The position numbers and the translations under genes are program-made. DNA of 64,000 nucleotides from Chromera velia (taxonomy: Eukaryota > Sar > Chromeraceae): assembly GCA_018398765.1 (NCBI GenBank), contig JAHBMJ010002108.1:1-64000 (forward strand). The letters run 5' to 3'. Below are positions 45,705 to 57,029 of the stretch, in pieces (position 1 is the stretch's first letter; every line of letters starts with the position of its first letter). The notes under the pieces were generated by a model, which worked only from the letters and a program-made list of their open reading frames with translations, was not told the DNA's origin and ran no database searches.

Positions 45705-47719
45705 GAGAGGGGGGCGCACTAAAACCTAAGAAGCATGAGAAGGGAAGAGGCCAAACGGATTAGATCACGCATCGAAATGTTGTTTTCTATAAGCTGATCG
45801 TCCAAGATGCGCTTGGATACACAGCGGTAAGAATGGCAGAGGAATGCGCAATCAGACGCCACGGAGCTAATCGTTTCGGTGTATCGTTGTCACTGCTGGC
45901 CGAGATGGGGAATTTTCGAGGGAGTTTCCAACAAGGCAAAGTTCTTTTTTGGCCTCCCATGCTCTCAATCAGCTGGAACAAAAGGGCAGAGGAAGTCCGT
46001 CAACTGCACCTGCTTTACTCTCCGTTCACAGTGCAGGCGAATCAAATTGGCATTGAAATTGCCCTTCCGGTCGAAGCACAACATAATACAATTAAAGCTG
46101 CAACAGAGCTCCAAAGAGGACCCGCGGACGAATCTAGTGACGGAAACAATACCGGCACGTTGATTCACAAAAACGAACTGATAACTCGGTCATGCAAAAC
46201 TTGGTCTCATTTTTTTTTTTTTAAGCAAAGTCAATCTTGATTTTTAGTGTTACATTGTATGCATGTCGCTCTACGCAGTTTTTAATTAACTAGTCTTATC
46301 ACTTAACTAATCCTTTATGCCCAGTCGCCTGGCCTCCTCCTCAGGAGCCTGTACAGCAGCCATGCCTCCCGCTGTAGCCAATGACACAGCCCCTGTCTTC
46401 GTCATCGCCCGTGTCCCCTAGCGTGTCCCTCTGGCTCTCCTGGTGCATGCTAACACTGCTCTAAGCACTGCCATCTGCAACCCAGGCTAACCCTGTTTTC
46501 ACTGCTCTTGCTATTTTACTTGGTGTAGCCCCCTTCTTTTTTGCCAATCCCTACATTATTCTTCTCACTACAGCTTGGAATGTGGGCGCAAAGACACCGT
46601 CCACTGTGAGAACCCGTGGAAAAAAGTCTCTCCGTGTCTCGGCACACGGCTTTTCATATATTCCCCTCTTCTTTCTTTCATGTTGGGCCAGAGTGACATG
46701 AATGTCTTGATGCAGATATGGCTGGGCACCATGATCGAACATATGAACATCCATCACTGTGTCTCTCTGCTTTGTGTACAGTGACCTGGCGTCCAAGTCC
46801 CCCTGAAACTCCTCTATCTCTTCTCCATCTTCCCCAATTGCTTGCCATGATCTGCTATACCTTCGGTTAACTAGCTAGCTTAGCCAAGCTAAAAAACTAG
46901 CTTAAAAAAGCCAGAAAACAGAGCAAAAAACACCTAAAAACCTTAGCATTAGGCTAGCAAAATTATTTTATTCTACATATTCATGAAAGTTTTCTTTCTA
47001 ATATTTAGTATTTAATACTAATTTGTATGAATCTATGTTTGATTTCTAAAAAAAATAGGAGGACTTTACAAAAAATAATATTTAAAACATTAAATATAGA
47101 CTATATATAGTACATTAATTTTATTTTTTATATCGCAACTTGAACTTGAAATGTATTGGCTTCAATTTAGTCATGATTGATACAAGCAAATTAATTCAAA
47201 GTTAAAACCGACTCTGTATATACCTGATATTCTACCATTGCAAAACTATAATCTTAGACCTAACTAAATTAATTTATATTTGATTGTCGGTAATTGATTG
47301 CATATGTACGATTGACAACATCTAATACTTGCTATCAGGCGCCACAATTAAATTAATTAGTAAGATTTCAAGTTTTATTGAGTACGGGACGATTAAGCGC
47401 TTTGACTAACTTCTTGAGTTCAACTTGAACCCATGTCAAAGTATGGATGCACAATGGGAAAGATCCCCTTACAACCTCTCAGGTACTGAATTTTTCCACG
47501 CACGCTGAAAATCGTGCACTGTAACTACGCTCCTGGCCTCTTTCTTTGGTCCAGATCCCCCCATGCAGTCCGGTTGCATGCATGGCCTGTTCAGACCTCC
47601 AACCCCCCAACGATGCCACGTGCAGGCTGCAGAAATGTAAAGGACTGTCCAGACCTGTACATCCTCTCTTGACCTTTAAAATAGAAATCCTAGGCCCCTC
47701 ATTCAACATCGATGCACAC
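45705..47719. other. Intergenic region with AT-rich island
   Basis: An open frame of 135 codons (45833-46240, plus strand) follows the preceding gene. It resembles no family I know and runs into a poly-T tract, so I do not call it a gene. Bases 46300-46850 are low-information sequence. Bases 46860-47460 are strongly AT-rich, like the islands at 4690 and 32430. Bases 47470-47719 are the likely 3' flank of the minus-strand receptor gene. Confidence 0.55.
46860..47460. other. AT-rich island
   Basis: Mostly A and T, with TAATTAA and TATATA words and no coding frame. It is the third such island, again between genes. It starts with a CTAGCTAGCTTAGC run and its edges are abrupt. Confidence 0.7.
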
Positions 47720-48689
47720 TTAATATTCAACCCGATTATCGTTCTCCGAGGCGATCTCAAAATCAGATCCCTCGAAGGCTTCCTTCCCCCCCTCCTCCCT
47801 CCCTCCCGGCCTTTCTTCTTCGTTTTCTGAAGCGACCTCGAAAGCTGAATCGTCCGAGAAGTCCACCTCCTCTTCATCCCCCTCCATGTCCACCCCCCTG
47901 CTCTGGGGATCTCCATCGTCCTCCTCTGCAGGCACGCCGTCTCCTTTGCCCTTCACCCCCTCGAAACCTGCAATGCCATCGATCATTCGATGAATACAAT
48001 TGCGAAGGACGGCAACCACGGCAGACGGCGGCAGTAAACCTATTCAAAACAAAAGTACAAAAAAACAAATCCAGAATCCTTCAAACACGTTTAAAAAATT
48101 CGCGAAACAAGTGGACGTGCTTACACTGAATCGGAAGATGAAAAAAAACATCACATAGTTTGTATGTGTGTGAGAGAGAGTCGGAGGGGGGCGTGTGTAG
48201 GGAGATAGATGGATCGATAAGGGGAGGACATGCCTCACGCCTCACACGCATGCCGACTCACTTAATACTCCACTTACAAACAAAAACACTGCGGGATACC
48301 GCTCCGTGTCTTTAAGTGCTAGACAGAGCACGCAGACAGACAGACAGACAGACAGACAGAGAGGACCCACCTTCCTTTCCTTCTCCGTGCCCTTCTGGTG
48401 CAAAGTCGTGAAAGTTCAGGAGTTGGTCTGTCGTCTTCGTCCGGGTTGTCCCTGCGAAGTTTATGGATCTTCTCTGATTTGGCGGCGTTGTATTATCCTT
48501 GATAGACAGCCTCGACTGTCTGGGGTTTTGCAGCGATACCCTCTGTTGCAGAGAACCTCTCATAGACCACCGCTTCGAGTAGGCCATACCCATCAGAGAG
48601 ATCTTCGACCACCTTGTAAACTTCAGCCGGCTGCTGTGGTGCTGGTATGGGGTGACCGTCTGGCTGAAGATCAGCTCTTGCATCGCAAG
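47720..48689 (-). other. C-terminal cytoplasmic tail of the PBP1 receptor
   Basis: Exon 48689-48371 is basic and Ser/Gln-rich (YSKRWSMRGSLQQRVSLQNP). The final exon 47967-47720 is strongly acidic (EEEVDFSDDSAFEVASENEE, then FEIASENDNRVEY and a stop). No enzyme or known signalling domain is visible. The acceptor of exon 48689 could alternatively be about 10 bp upstream with a different phase. Confidence 0.7.
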
Positions 48690-50287
48690 CTCATAAAAGT
48701 CTCTGCGCGCACAGGGAAAGCAGAGAGGAATGCGGTGTGTCCAGGATTAGCCTGTCAGTGTGTGAGCGTTTTATTTGACCGTTTTCAGACTGTGGCCGCC
48801 AACGAGCATGCACATGACCTCATGGTTTCAGTTCAACAATCACGAAAAAGCAAAGAAAGGGTAAATAATGTCAATTAGCTCTTTGACCGACTCGGCTGTT
48901 TGAATATCTTCAGCTGAGAGCACCGCAAATCTGTACTCGAAGGGCAGCTCCTCCGTGCTGCCCTCCTCAATTGCCTTGGCCACTTGCTGTGCCTCCCTGA
49001 CAAGGAGGTTGCATGCCCTCAGCGTGTTTCCTGAAACTCTCAGCATCGCCAGGTATTCCTTTCTCTTCGTCCTCTCCTTCCAAATAATCTCCACAGCACC
49101 CACAGTGATCACGTACAGACCCAAAAGCATACCGGCACCTGCAAACAAAGGAAAATTAGATGAAGAGGCAAAATGGCATTTAACGAACCAAGGCAGAGAG
49201 CATGGAAGGAATGGAGGGAGTGGGGGAGGCGGCCAGATAACAAAACGATCACAAAGAGAGATCCTCTCCTCTCTCTTCTCTTATTTCGGGTGGGAAAACG
49301 GCTTCAGTTTTTGGAACGCAAAAACTTTTCGCTTTGCAAAACTGTATCTCGGTTGATGGGCTGAGAGACTTAGATTCATGTACTCCGGAAAGATTGAAAA
49401 AATAAATTGAATGAAAGCAAACAAGTGGCAGCAGAACGCAAAGTGCAAGCAGCTCTTTAGAGGGTATTCCTTCGACCCTTTCTGTTCCCGGGCCCACACA
49501 TGCACATTCGGTGCATTCACTCACCGACCTGCAAAAAGTCCCGCTGCGGCAGAGAGAACGACTCCTGAACGGTCCGTGTCCTCTGTGTATGCCACTCCGA
49601 CGTAGCAGATGTACAGGAACGCGGTGGTCTGCACGAGGTCCAGAATGTTGTTCAATCTGCAACAGAGGATTCATACGCAGGAGTAATGAACATATTTATT
49701 GTCCACAGATACATCAAGAGGAAAGAGGGCACAAAACAAAACAAAGAAAGAAACGACCCAAGCGAGGGAAGCACGCAAGTGATGCCTGATTGAATGAATG
49801 ATTGAAGGAATGAATGAATTTTTAGATGAATGGACGGATGAACAAGTGGATAAAAGACTCACTCCAACTCCAAAGAAACCAAAGGAAAAAGAAAGAAGCG
49901 CGGCATGAAGAGTGCGAAAAGGGGAAGAAGATTGCTGGCCCATTCGCTCGGTCGCAGTCACTTCAGCAAGAGCCCCCACATACAAAGGCATTTTTGTAGA
50001 AGCTTCACTGTCTCTCTCCGCCTCTCTCTCTAACCCACTGGCATTTCAAGAATGTTGCTCCACTGATATCCTAGTGAAGCGTATGGTATCAGAGAGAGGG
50101 AAATAAGATGAAAATTCATACACAGCAGACAAGTAGAAGTCATCGCAGTTGTTCACAAATACAACAAAAAGCCACCCACCGATCATTCCATGGTCGAAAT
50201 TGCCTGCACACACAAAGAGATAAGGAAAGGAAGCACATACCACACATAGTTGGACATGCACGCACGTATGTACATACACACACGCAT

Positions 50288-50332
<45 letters not shown>

Positions 50333-51408
50333 TCTGCGGGGAGATGGAAGTGAATGCGAACAGAGAGGAAAAATAGATGAGAAGCACTTGTCTCTCTGTC
50401 CCCCTCTGGATCTCAAATGCATCTGTTTGCAGAGAGACATATTCATTTTCGGAAAGAACGGCACTCGGAGAGCGCAAGACAAGAGACTCGATTGACCCAG
50501 CTGTCAAACGACTTGCGAGTCATAGCACTTGTACTGTGGTCTGGCTGGTTGACTGACACTTGGGGGATGAGAATTGCCGCTGTAAAAATGAAGAGGATCG
50601 TCACGGCAACTCTGCCGTCATCTGCATTCATTCATTCACACTTGAAAGAAGAATGAGCATAGGATTTTGTGCTCAAAGCGTGCCATTGAATTGGCGTAAA
50701 AGCGGCTCTTCGCGCTTGGTCTCAATATCTAAAGATCCTGTACTGATGTCAACATCATCGCTTCAAACATGCTTATCTGTTCTTTCCTGACTCTTTTCTT
50801 CTACGGTCTTCTGGCTGTCGAGATCTTCAATGCCCTCCCCGCTGTGTTCTATACATTCATTGATGTCTGAATGTCGACACTTCTTTGCCTCGTGGATGCA
50901 GCGCACAAAGACTGACAGCAATGCAGAAATCAATTGAGAAGGAATGCAGAAAAAATGATGGATGGACCGCGCCTGCCTCCTCGATGCACCAGCCGACTTT
51001 GTCCCCGGAGGATATCTGGTCAAAGATGCGTGCTGAATCAATTCTTCTCTCACTCATTCGAGGACCTACCTGGTTCAAGGATTGGTGCGAGGGCTACGAG
51101 GAAGTTCTGCAAAAGTCAATTGTTCAGATCATCTGCAGACATCTTTGCCTTTCTATTCCCTGTGCAACTTGGGTCAGGCAGTGGCATGTCATAAGACTGT
51201 ACTGACGCGCTTGAACGGACTTCCTCGGTGATTCAGGACCATAAGTATCAGGTTGTAACTGTATCGATCATGGTTTACGATATCTGACCGTGCAAAGATG
51301 ACAAAAAAATGACGTTCTGTAAATTAAGTCGTATGACGTAGAGCGACTCACACAGACAGACAGACACACGTCTTTCTGCCCTCTTTCATTCACACACACA
51401 CACACACA

Positions 51409-51449
<41 letters not shown>

Positions 51450-52685
51450 GCGCGGAAATAGGGAGGGAGAGAGACAGAAGGATAGAGCTGAATAGGGCTT
51501 GGGCTTACGTAAAGAGTGTAGATGAACCCCCACCACCAGTACCGAGGTTGGAATTTCGCAAAGAGGTATTTGTATCTGCAAACACACGTGTGCCCATTCG
51601 TACTCTATCTCACAGTCAGAGGAAGCAAGAAAGAAGCGAGCAAGTAACAAAAGTACCAGAGGAAAAGAAAGCAGCACAATCTCGCAGTGGCAGCAGGGAA
51701 CAAAGGAAGGATGCAGGATAGCCTGTTCACATCTTCAGCACACTGCCTTATATGTTTCGCTGGCGAACTTCCACCTTTGCTTTTCTCTTCTGCATTATTC
51801 GAGACAGTCTGATCAGCAACCATGCAAACAAAAGAGCCTCCAGGCAGTTGTAGTGCGCAAGGAAGTTGTGACAGCTTCCTTTCGATGCAGGTCTGCCCGT
51901 TACAAATCGGGGGCAGAAAAACAGTTAACAATCATTCATGGCAGGAAGGAACTAACTCACCTTGTTCTGAACGCGGGGTATCTCTCTTGCCACTTTGGGG
52001 CCATAAAGAGGACAGTCGCAACGAAGCACATGCCGCAAACGATGTACATGACAATACACACGGAACCCAGAGCAATGAAAGGATTGTGATCTGCATACAG
52101 CAAGCAAACCAAAAGAGGGTAAAAAAATGCGCCACGATCTTTCCAAATCTTTGTGAGAGGGAGGATAAAGTGTCTAGCGAGGAGAAAGTGAAGCAATGCA
52201 AACTGCACTCTAATAGACTCAAACAAAACGGACTGTGCCAAGCCAATCGCCGTTCTCACAGAACGAACTAAAAACACATGGGTGCTCTGCTGCTGACCTT
52301 CGGTGTTGCAGAAAACAGTCGGGTACGCTCTCAGGTTTTTTTCTCCCGAGGGATTCAGACGGCAGTCGAATGCCATCAGCACAGAGACGCAGCTGCATGC
52401 ATGCAATCGTTTGTTTATTCAGGGGGGGGAAATGAATGAATGAATGAATGAATGAATGAATGTGCGAGGGAGAGAGGCCTCGTATCTTCCTATGCTCTCT
52501 CTTCCGTTCTTCGATTTTCTGCGTGCTAGATTCCTCCTCTGAAACGGAAAAGAAAAGGAGGGAAAAGCTGACCACCAGCGAGATGATCGATCGAGGTTAC
52601 ATGCAGATGCTCTTAAGGCCGGAGAGGAAAAAGGAAAGGGACAAAAAAGAGACCAGAACCGACGAGCACCAGAGAGCGAGAGAGC

Positions 52686-52727
<42 letters not shown>

Positions 52728-55700
52728 CTGAAAGCTTGTCAGCAGGGAAGAATAAGCCACTTTATTAGAGGAAGTTTAGCACAAAAGAAACAAGCAAGAA
52801 GCAATGACTGACTGACATCCAAACGTAAAGAATTGAAACGAAGAATCCAAGCGTATTGAGTACCTGTGCGCAATGTGATTTCATTCAGTTCTTTAGTTGA
52901 TCATTCATTCATCCATCCATCCATCTATCGATTCATCCTTCTACTTTGTGGCACCTCACGAATACACAAAAGAAAGAAGCACTTCATGGGGACTTTATCG
53001 AAAGACAGCGACTTATCTCAATTCTTCCAAGCCTACTCAGATACCAGGTCAAGACTACGCCCGATGCACAAATGTTCTGAGTGAGTAATTCCATGAGCTG
53101 CTTCATGCCAATTTGCTTCAATCGTTGTCTCATTTATTCTGTTTCAACGTCAGAGTAACCTTTTCCTGCAGACGCCGAATCCAAAAGCCAAATAGCCAAC
53201 CGAAACAGAACGCACACAAACAGTTGCGATCATCAGAACGAAGTGAACCTACCTTGTTGAGTTGCCACGGGAGAAGTTTTTCCTTAAGAAAATAATGGCC
53301 AACATAGGACAGTCCCATACAGACGAAAAGAAGTGCACCAAAAATGACTGGAACCATAATGCGAAACAGGTACTTGTTGAAGGGCGTGGCTCCCGGAGCA
53401 AAACATTCCCTGAACACAATCATTTTCATTAGTCTGACAGAATGAGCACAAACATATCGTGCACGGAAAGAGTGTCTCTATCTCTCTTCACAGATGTCGT
53501 GAATGCCCGGTTTGCTTTGCAGACGTGATGGTCTCAGATCGATGAGGAGATCAGACGGTAAAATGGACACCAAAAAATGCAGATAAATCCCTGGGGCCTG
53601 TGGAACGACGCAATTAAGCATACAGACCGACTGACTGACTGACTGACCATTGCAGCGAGTCAAAGTCAACGGAGACGATTTTGAGGAGGTCGATGCCGTT
53701 CGTGAGCGTGGCTGGGTAGACGATCTCAATTTGGCTCAGCACAGCGATTTGCTGCGAGCACGAGGGATCAACAGGTCACTTTGAGTGGACTTTTCGCGTA
53801 TGATTTTTTTTCCCTGCATGCCTCTATCCTTCTTTTTCTCTCGTTCTTGCCTCTTTCCTTCCTTCCTTGCTTCCTTCCTTCCTTCTTTCTGTCTGTCTGT
53901 CTGTCTGTCTTTCTTTCTTCCTTCCTTCCTTTCTTTCTTTCTGTCTGTCTTTCTTTCTTTCTTTCTTTCTTTTCTTTCTCGTTCCGCTCGCCGAAGTCAA
54001 TCAGGTAGTCAGTCGGTCAGTCAGTCACTCAGTCAAAGACTGCAACATTTTGTTGATGAGCTAACCTGTGGAGAACATGAAGCAACTTTTAGCAGGCGAA
54101 CGCGGACATAAACGAAGAGACACATCACATAGATATCACTGAATAGGCATACGTCGGGCGCGTCCTCTCAATAGAGGTGGTGAAGGAAAAAGGGGGAGCG
54201 TCAAGTGACCGCCCGATTCGTTTGGAAGAAAAGAAAGCGAATTGTAGCGGTTGTCTAGGGAGCTCACTGGAATAGTACGGAGAACAGCAACCCCCCCGCA
54301 CCCGTACCTGAACGAAGACAAATGTGAGAGTCACAGATGTCGTCGCCCTGCTCAACGATGAGGATTTCCCAGAGTATTCCCCGTTGGTGAAATAGTAGAC
54401 GAGGATCAAAATGATCAAACCAAGAAAGAAAAGAAGGAAGAGAGGCCAAGAAAAGGTGCCGGGACACTCTGTGCATCCAGACTCCGAGTTCTGCACGCAC
54501 ACACAAGCATGCACGGACAGAGAGGAAGAGAAACACGTTTACGCTCCTGTTTTCTTCGGTTATTTAACCGCAGCTGCCCTGCACATTGGAAACGGAAACC
54601 TTCATTTTTTCACTCACTCATTTAAGTATTTACATACCACTGTGCTGTGATTGATCATTGTTCATCATCTGCGAGAGAGAGGCTTTCCTTTGTTGAAGTA
54701 ACGATTTGTGCACCTGCGTTTTATTTCCTGCCGAGCTATAAAAGGAACCAAAGAGACCCTCTTGGGACCGGAAGGGGATAACAGAGAAATAAAGAAAAGG
54801 AAAGGTAAGGAGGGACAAATAATTCGGTTTTCTTCACCCAACTGACCGTGAAGAACCCCTCAGGGCAGGAGTCGCACACGAGCCCGACCCGTCCCCCCTT
54901 ACACAGAGAGGACACAGCCGTGGTTGAAGCCTTCGAGGCTGTCGTCGTGTTTGAGGAGGCCGTCAAGTTGGCAGGGTCTATGCTCCCTCCTGGACAAGCG
55001 AAGCGGTCTCTGTAGTTACAGCGTGTTGAACGAAAAAAAGTATAAAACATGAATACGAATCGTGCCATTCTTTTGTTTGTTTGGCATGGCTGTTTTTGAA
55101 AAGCTTCAAAAACACAGGAAGCAGAGGAAAATACATAAAGCAAAAACAGACTTGTTGCATGTGTGAAAGAGACCACACAGAAACGCAAATAGAGAAACAA
55201 ATGAGTGGACAAGCGCGCCCATGGGCTTGCAGACGAATCAACTGACTTGCACACGTACACCTTTGGGTTTTCGAAGCTGGCTGCCTGTTCTGTGGTGAGA
55301 ACCTCAGCCCAAAATCCTTCGGCGATCTCCGGAATGGCAGAACCTCCAACGCACTTCATACCAGAGAAGCTCTCTGAGCAGGTGATGCACCGATTTTCCT
55401 GCAGAGAGGAAAAAAACCACGTCAGTGAAAGAGAAATGAGATCGTGGACTACTTGATGAATCTTTTCCCCCGTCTCTGAACCATTTTATATGTGCAGGTA
55501 AATTATTGACTGAGCGAGCAAGTGAAGACGAAACATCGTGGCCTGCTTGCAGAAGAATTGGAAACAAAGTGACCGACCGCCTAGTTGCTCTCTCGACAAA
55601 CAGACTGCTGGCTTGCTGATTGATTGACTTACCCTCTTGTTGAGGAAACTGCCTTCCGCACTGATTGATTGACTTACCCTCTTGTTGAGGATCTGCGTTC

Positions 55701-56540
55701 CGCACTGATTGATTGACTTACCCTCTTGTTGAGGAAACTGCGTTCCGCACTGATTGATTGACTTACCCTCTTGTTGAGGAGACTGCGTTCCGCACTGATT
55801 GATTGACTTACCCTCTTGTTGAGGAAACTGCCTTCCGCACAGGTGCAGTCTGAGAGTTGGACCGCGCCTACGGATGGGGTCGTGAGTGTGTCCGGGCACT
55901 GCTTACACTCTGACTTGCCGACCTCATCCTGATACCACCCGATTGCGCATCTGCAGGCAGCACGCAAAAATGAAAGAAAGAGAAACATTCATTCAAAAAA
56001 TTGGAGATGAGGAGAGGAGGGGAAGAGCAAAGGAAAAAGGAAGTAGAAGAGGAGAGGAGAGGAGGGCAGCAGAAAAGAAGGCGGGGAGCAAGAGAACAGG
56101 AGAGAGCTAGATAGGGAGAGAAAAAGAAGGAAGTGGAGATAGAATAGAAAGGCAAGAAAGCAAAGAAAAAGAGATCTGTCATTTGCCCACCGATTGCATT
56201 CGAATGCGTCTTCACTTGCCGCCCGTGACCTGCCTACTGGACAGCTTGTGCAGTTCACCGTGCCTGTCAGAGAAACAAAGAGAAAAGAAACACAACCCCG
56301 GATATGAAAGGCATTCCAGCTGGACAACCACGTTGACCAGGCAGCAAAAAGGAAAAGAAACAAGGAACAAAACCATCTATTCTCGAGGCTCTTCGGTTCG
56401 GACATGGCACATACAACCAGGGGGCAACCAAGGCAACGAATGAAGGGAGAAGTTTTTGCTTTTTTTCCGTAAATCCGTCAAAAGCGTCACTCTCATCATC
56501 CCAACCACAGCTGGAAAGATGCAGCAGTAGAAGCGACCCT

Positions 56541-56573
<33 letters not shown>

Positions 56574-56890
56574 ACGGAGGCAAAAGACCAAACCAACCAA
56601 CGCACCTGTGGTGGAGGTGAAGGTGCCAGCAGCGCATGTGCTGCAGTCCGTGGTCCCGTTCCCGTTTGCGTACGTCCCAGTTGCACACGCAGTGCAGGTC
56701 CCGTCTGTCACGTTATTGTAGTACCCCGTCGAGCAGGCCTGCATCCATGCATCCATGCACTCTTTCTTTCAGTCGAGTTGGCGGAAGAGAAGAGAAGAGT
56801 AGAGAAGAAAAGGGAGACTGTGTCTTGCAGCAACACACTGCGCTGTCTGTGCGTTTGCGTGAATGTCAGAGAGAGTGACGCGCGCGCACG

Positions 56891-56952
<62 letters not shown>

Positions 56953-56984
56953 TGTGAGAGAGAGAAAGAAAGAGAGAAAATGAA

Positions 56985-57029
<45 letters not shown>

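Larger units (their letters stand above)
48888..54490 (-). other. Multi-span membrane module of the PBP1 receptor
   Basis: Spans in order: FSWPLFLLFFLGLIILILVY (54490-54308), IMVPVIFGALLFVCMGLSYV (53409-53253), VLNTLGFFVSILYVWICVSV (52863-52817 joined to 52392-52298), IALGSVCIVMYIVCGMCFVA (52090-51961), YWWWGFIYTLYNFLVALAPI (51575-51509 joined to 51106-51070), VAVTILFIFTAAILIPQV (50621-50558), LDLVQTTAFLYICYVGVA (49656-49529) and GMLLGLYVITVGAVEII (49138-48888). Conserved features between spans: FDCRLNPSGEK before an extracellular Cys loop, R-Y-K-Y-L-F-A-K-F, and FRPWNDRLNNILD. About eight spans are predicted. The order and motifs parallel the giant sushi receptor (21288-25832). Confidence 0.75.

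Noticed and set aside
45833-46240. 135-codon open frame downstream of the unknown membrane protein gene
   Set aside because: No family resemblance, no clear splice or start context, and it ends in a poly-T tract. A decayed element or an extra exon cannot be excluded, but it is not supportable as a gene.
50744-50868. Hydrophobic plus-strand frame (NMLICSFLTLFFYGLLAVEI) inside an intron of the minus-strand PBP1 receptor
   Set aside because: It would be a single isolated piece on the wrong strand, with a stop just upstream and no splice partner. It is the reverse complement of a polar stretch and is best seen as chance.
53130-53180. Exon EKVTLTLKQNK after the span ending LLPWQLNK in the PBP1 receptor
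   Set aside because: It ends at a stop and does not resemble the module, whereas exon 52863-52817 (VLNTLGFFVSILYVW) fits both phase and motif.
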